Shown here: positions 5,016 through 5,666 of the stretch, piece by piece | Position numbering within the stretch: position 1 is the stretch's first letter | How the letters are laid out: each line of letters begins with the position of its first letter | Source: Bacteroidales bacterium | GTDB taxonomy: Bacteria; Bacteroidota; Bacteroidia; Bacteroidales; SM23-62 | NCBI GenBank assembly: GCA_016783865.1 | Contig: JADHVS010000272.1 | Location: 1-5,666, forward strand | Length of the DNA stretch: 5,666 nucleotides | Direction of reading: 5' to 3' | Notes under the pieces: model-generated | Told to the model about the DNA's origin: nothing | The model's database searches: none | The model's input: the letters and a program-made list of their open reading frames with translations, nothing else | Translations under genes and position numbers: made by a program

Positions 5016-5285
5016 ACCATTATTACCCGTCCAAAAATAAGCAAACTCCTAATAGACTGGTATTTATTAAACCAGCGAAAACTTCCATGGAGGGAAACGA
5101 ATGATCCATACCGGATATGGGTGTCTGAGATTATTCTTCAGCAGACGCGGGCCAGAAAGATGCAGGAAGCCGCAAAAACAATCCACGAACATCATAATGG
5201 AATGTTCCCTGGCAATTACGACGACCTGTATGATAAATTCCTGAGTGGAGATACCTGGTCAAACTGGAAATCCTCATATTGTTAA
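5016..5285 (+). pseudogene. mutY: Decayed mutY: adenine glycosylase remnant with two internal deletions
   Basis: MutY removes adenine mispaired with 8-oxoguanine. From about 5046 the frame reads the normal MutY start: [18 protein letters not shown], then [16 protein letters not shown], including the catalytic Glu (codon 5127-5129). At 5151 it jumps to [11 protein letters not shown], which in the family follows some 40 residues later (after GLGYYSR). It continues through [11 protein letters not shown] to 5228, then to an unrelated-looking or extreme C-terminal tail ([10 protein letters not shown]) and TAA at 5283-5285. Missing are the region after QQTR, the helix-hairpin-helix with the catalytic Asp, the Fe-S cysteines and the NUDIX-like 8-oxoG domain. 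Roughly 90 of the usual 340-360 codons remain. No ATG, GTG or TTG lies in frame after the stop at 5013, so the start is also lost, unless a rare ATT is used. It lies in its customary place between divergent HU and ssb. An assembly error is the alternative. Confidence 0.88.
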
Positions 5286-5308
5286 TCCTTACCTTTTTCG
5301 TATCTTTA
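5279..5308 (+). promoter_or_regulatory. ssb promoter (TTG-N19-TATCTTTA)
   Basis: TTG at 5279-5281 and TATCTTTA at 5301-5308 are separated by exactly 19 bases, matching the Bacteroidota consensus except for the last base of the -7 box. The predicted start near 5314 gives a leader of about 20 bases. The -33 element lies within the last two codons of the mutY remnant. Confidence 0.6.
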
Positions 5309-5333
5309 CTCCTCAATTTTTTAATGCTGAAAC

Positions 5334-5666
5334 ATGTCAGTTAACAAAGTTATTTTAGTTGGAAACGTAGGGAAAGATCCCGAAATCAGGTACCTTGAAG
5401 GGGGGACTGCCGTTTGTTCTTTCTCCATGGCCACAAGTGAAACTTACAGAAACAGAGATGGAGAACGGGTGACTAATACCGAATGGCATAATGTAGTCCT
5501 CTGGAGGGGTTTGGCAGAAGTAGCTGAGCGTTATGTAAAGAAAGGTTCTCAATTGTTTATTGAAGGTAAGATCAGGACACGGTCATGGGATGACAAGGAT
5601 GGCAATAAGCGATATACGACTGAGATCATAGCAGATAATATGGTAATGTTGGGCAGAAAAGCAGAT
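5334..5666 (+). CDS. ssb: Single-stranded DNA-binding protein (3' end outside the window)
   Basis: Binds single-stranded DNA during replication, recombination and repair. The 111 codons visible cover the complete OB-fold: MSVNKVILVGNVGKDPEIRY at the start, then TEWHNVVLWRGLAEVAERY, KKGSQLFIEGKIRTRSW and EIIADNMVMLGRK. The aromatic residues that stack on DNA in this family are present (W51, W57, W85). The flexible linker and acidic C-terminal tip that recruits partner proteins lie beyond the window, so the gene is cut by the window edge rather than broken. The ATG at 5334-5336 fits the family start. An earlier ATG at 5324 is out of frame and closes within seven codons. No Shine-Dalgarno sequence is present. 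In many Bacteroidota ssb follows mutY and precedes gldE/gldD; that is recalled gene order. Confidence 0.95.
   Translation, partial: MSVNKVILVGNVGKDPEIRYLEGGTAVCSFSMATSETYRNRDGERVTNTEWHNVVLWRGLAEVAERYVKKGSQLFIEGKIRTRSWDDKDGNKRYTTEIIADNMVMLGRKAD

Noticed and set aside
4966..5103. 45-codon plus-strand frame starting at ATG 4966
   Set aside because: It is out of frame with the MutY motifs that overlap it, its translation resembles nothing, and it ends before the conserved region is over. It could only matter if mutY carried a further frameshift.

Overview
The window looks like chromosomal housekeeping DNA from a Bacteroidota bacterium, probably an uncultured or little-studied relative of the Bacteroidales/Flavobacteriia. 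Four things point there: an HU-like protein with the Bacteroidota-type RNISKNTTI arm, a FISUMP-domain fragment, promoters of the TTG-N19-TAnnTTTG type, and a gene order (RNase G, tiny mS38-like protein, HU, then divergent mutY and ssb) that I recall as typical of the phylum. Most starts lack a Shine-Dalgarno (SD) sequence, also as expected.

Layout, left to right. Positions 68-286 (minus) hold the truncated start of a secreted FISUMP-family protein, still behind a consensus promoter. Positions 287-539 carry that promoter and four palindromes but no gene. Positions 540-2456 (minus) encode a complete DsbD-type thiol:disulfide interchange protein. Positions 2457-2798 are a gene-free, repeat-rich spacer with a perfect 20-bp palindrome. 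Positions 2799-4361 (minus) encode ribonuclease G, starting at GTG behind a strong SD and two stacked leader hairpins. Positions 4467-4559 (minus) encode a 30-residue, extremely basic protein of the AURKAIP1/COX24 (mS38 C-terminal) type, also with a strong SD. Positions 4599-4886 (minus) encode an HU-family protein. Going the other way, 5016-5285 (plus) is a decayed mutY (adenine glycosylase) remnant with two internal deletions. Positions 5334-5666 (plus) are the first 111 codons of ssb, which runs off the window.

HU, the mS38-like protein and rng are probably co-transcribed from a promoter near 4945, linking nucleoid structure, the ribosome and RNA processing. ssb has its own promoter, whose -33 element lies in the last codons of the mutY remnant. 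dsbD stands alone and would carry reducing power across the inner membrane to the periplasm.

I see no mobile element, CRISPR array, phage gene or defence system. The points most worth a second look are the mutY remnant, the two exceptional SD sequences with the rng leader structure, and the palindrome-rich spacers. I found no convincing new multi-gene system.
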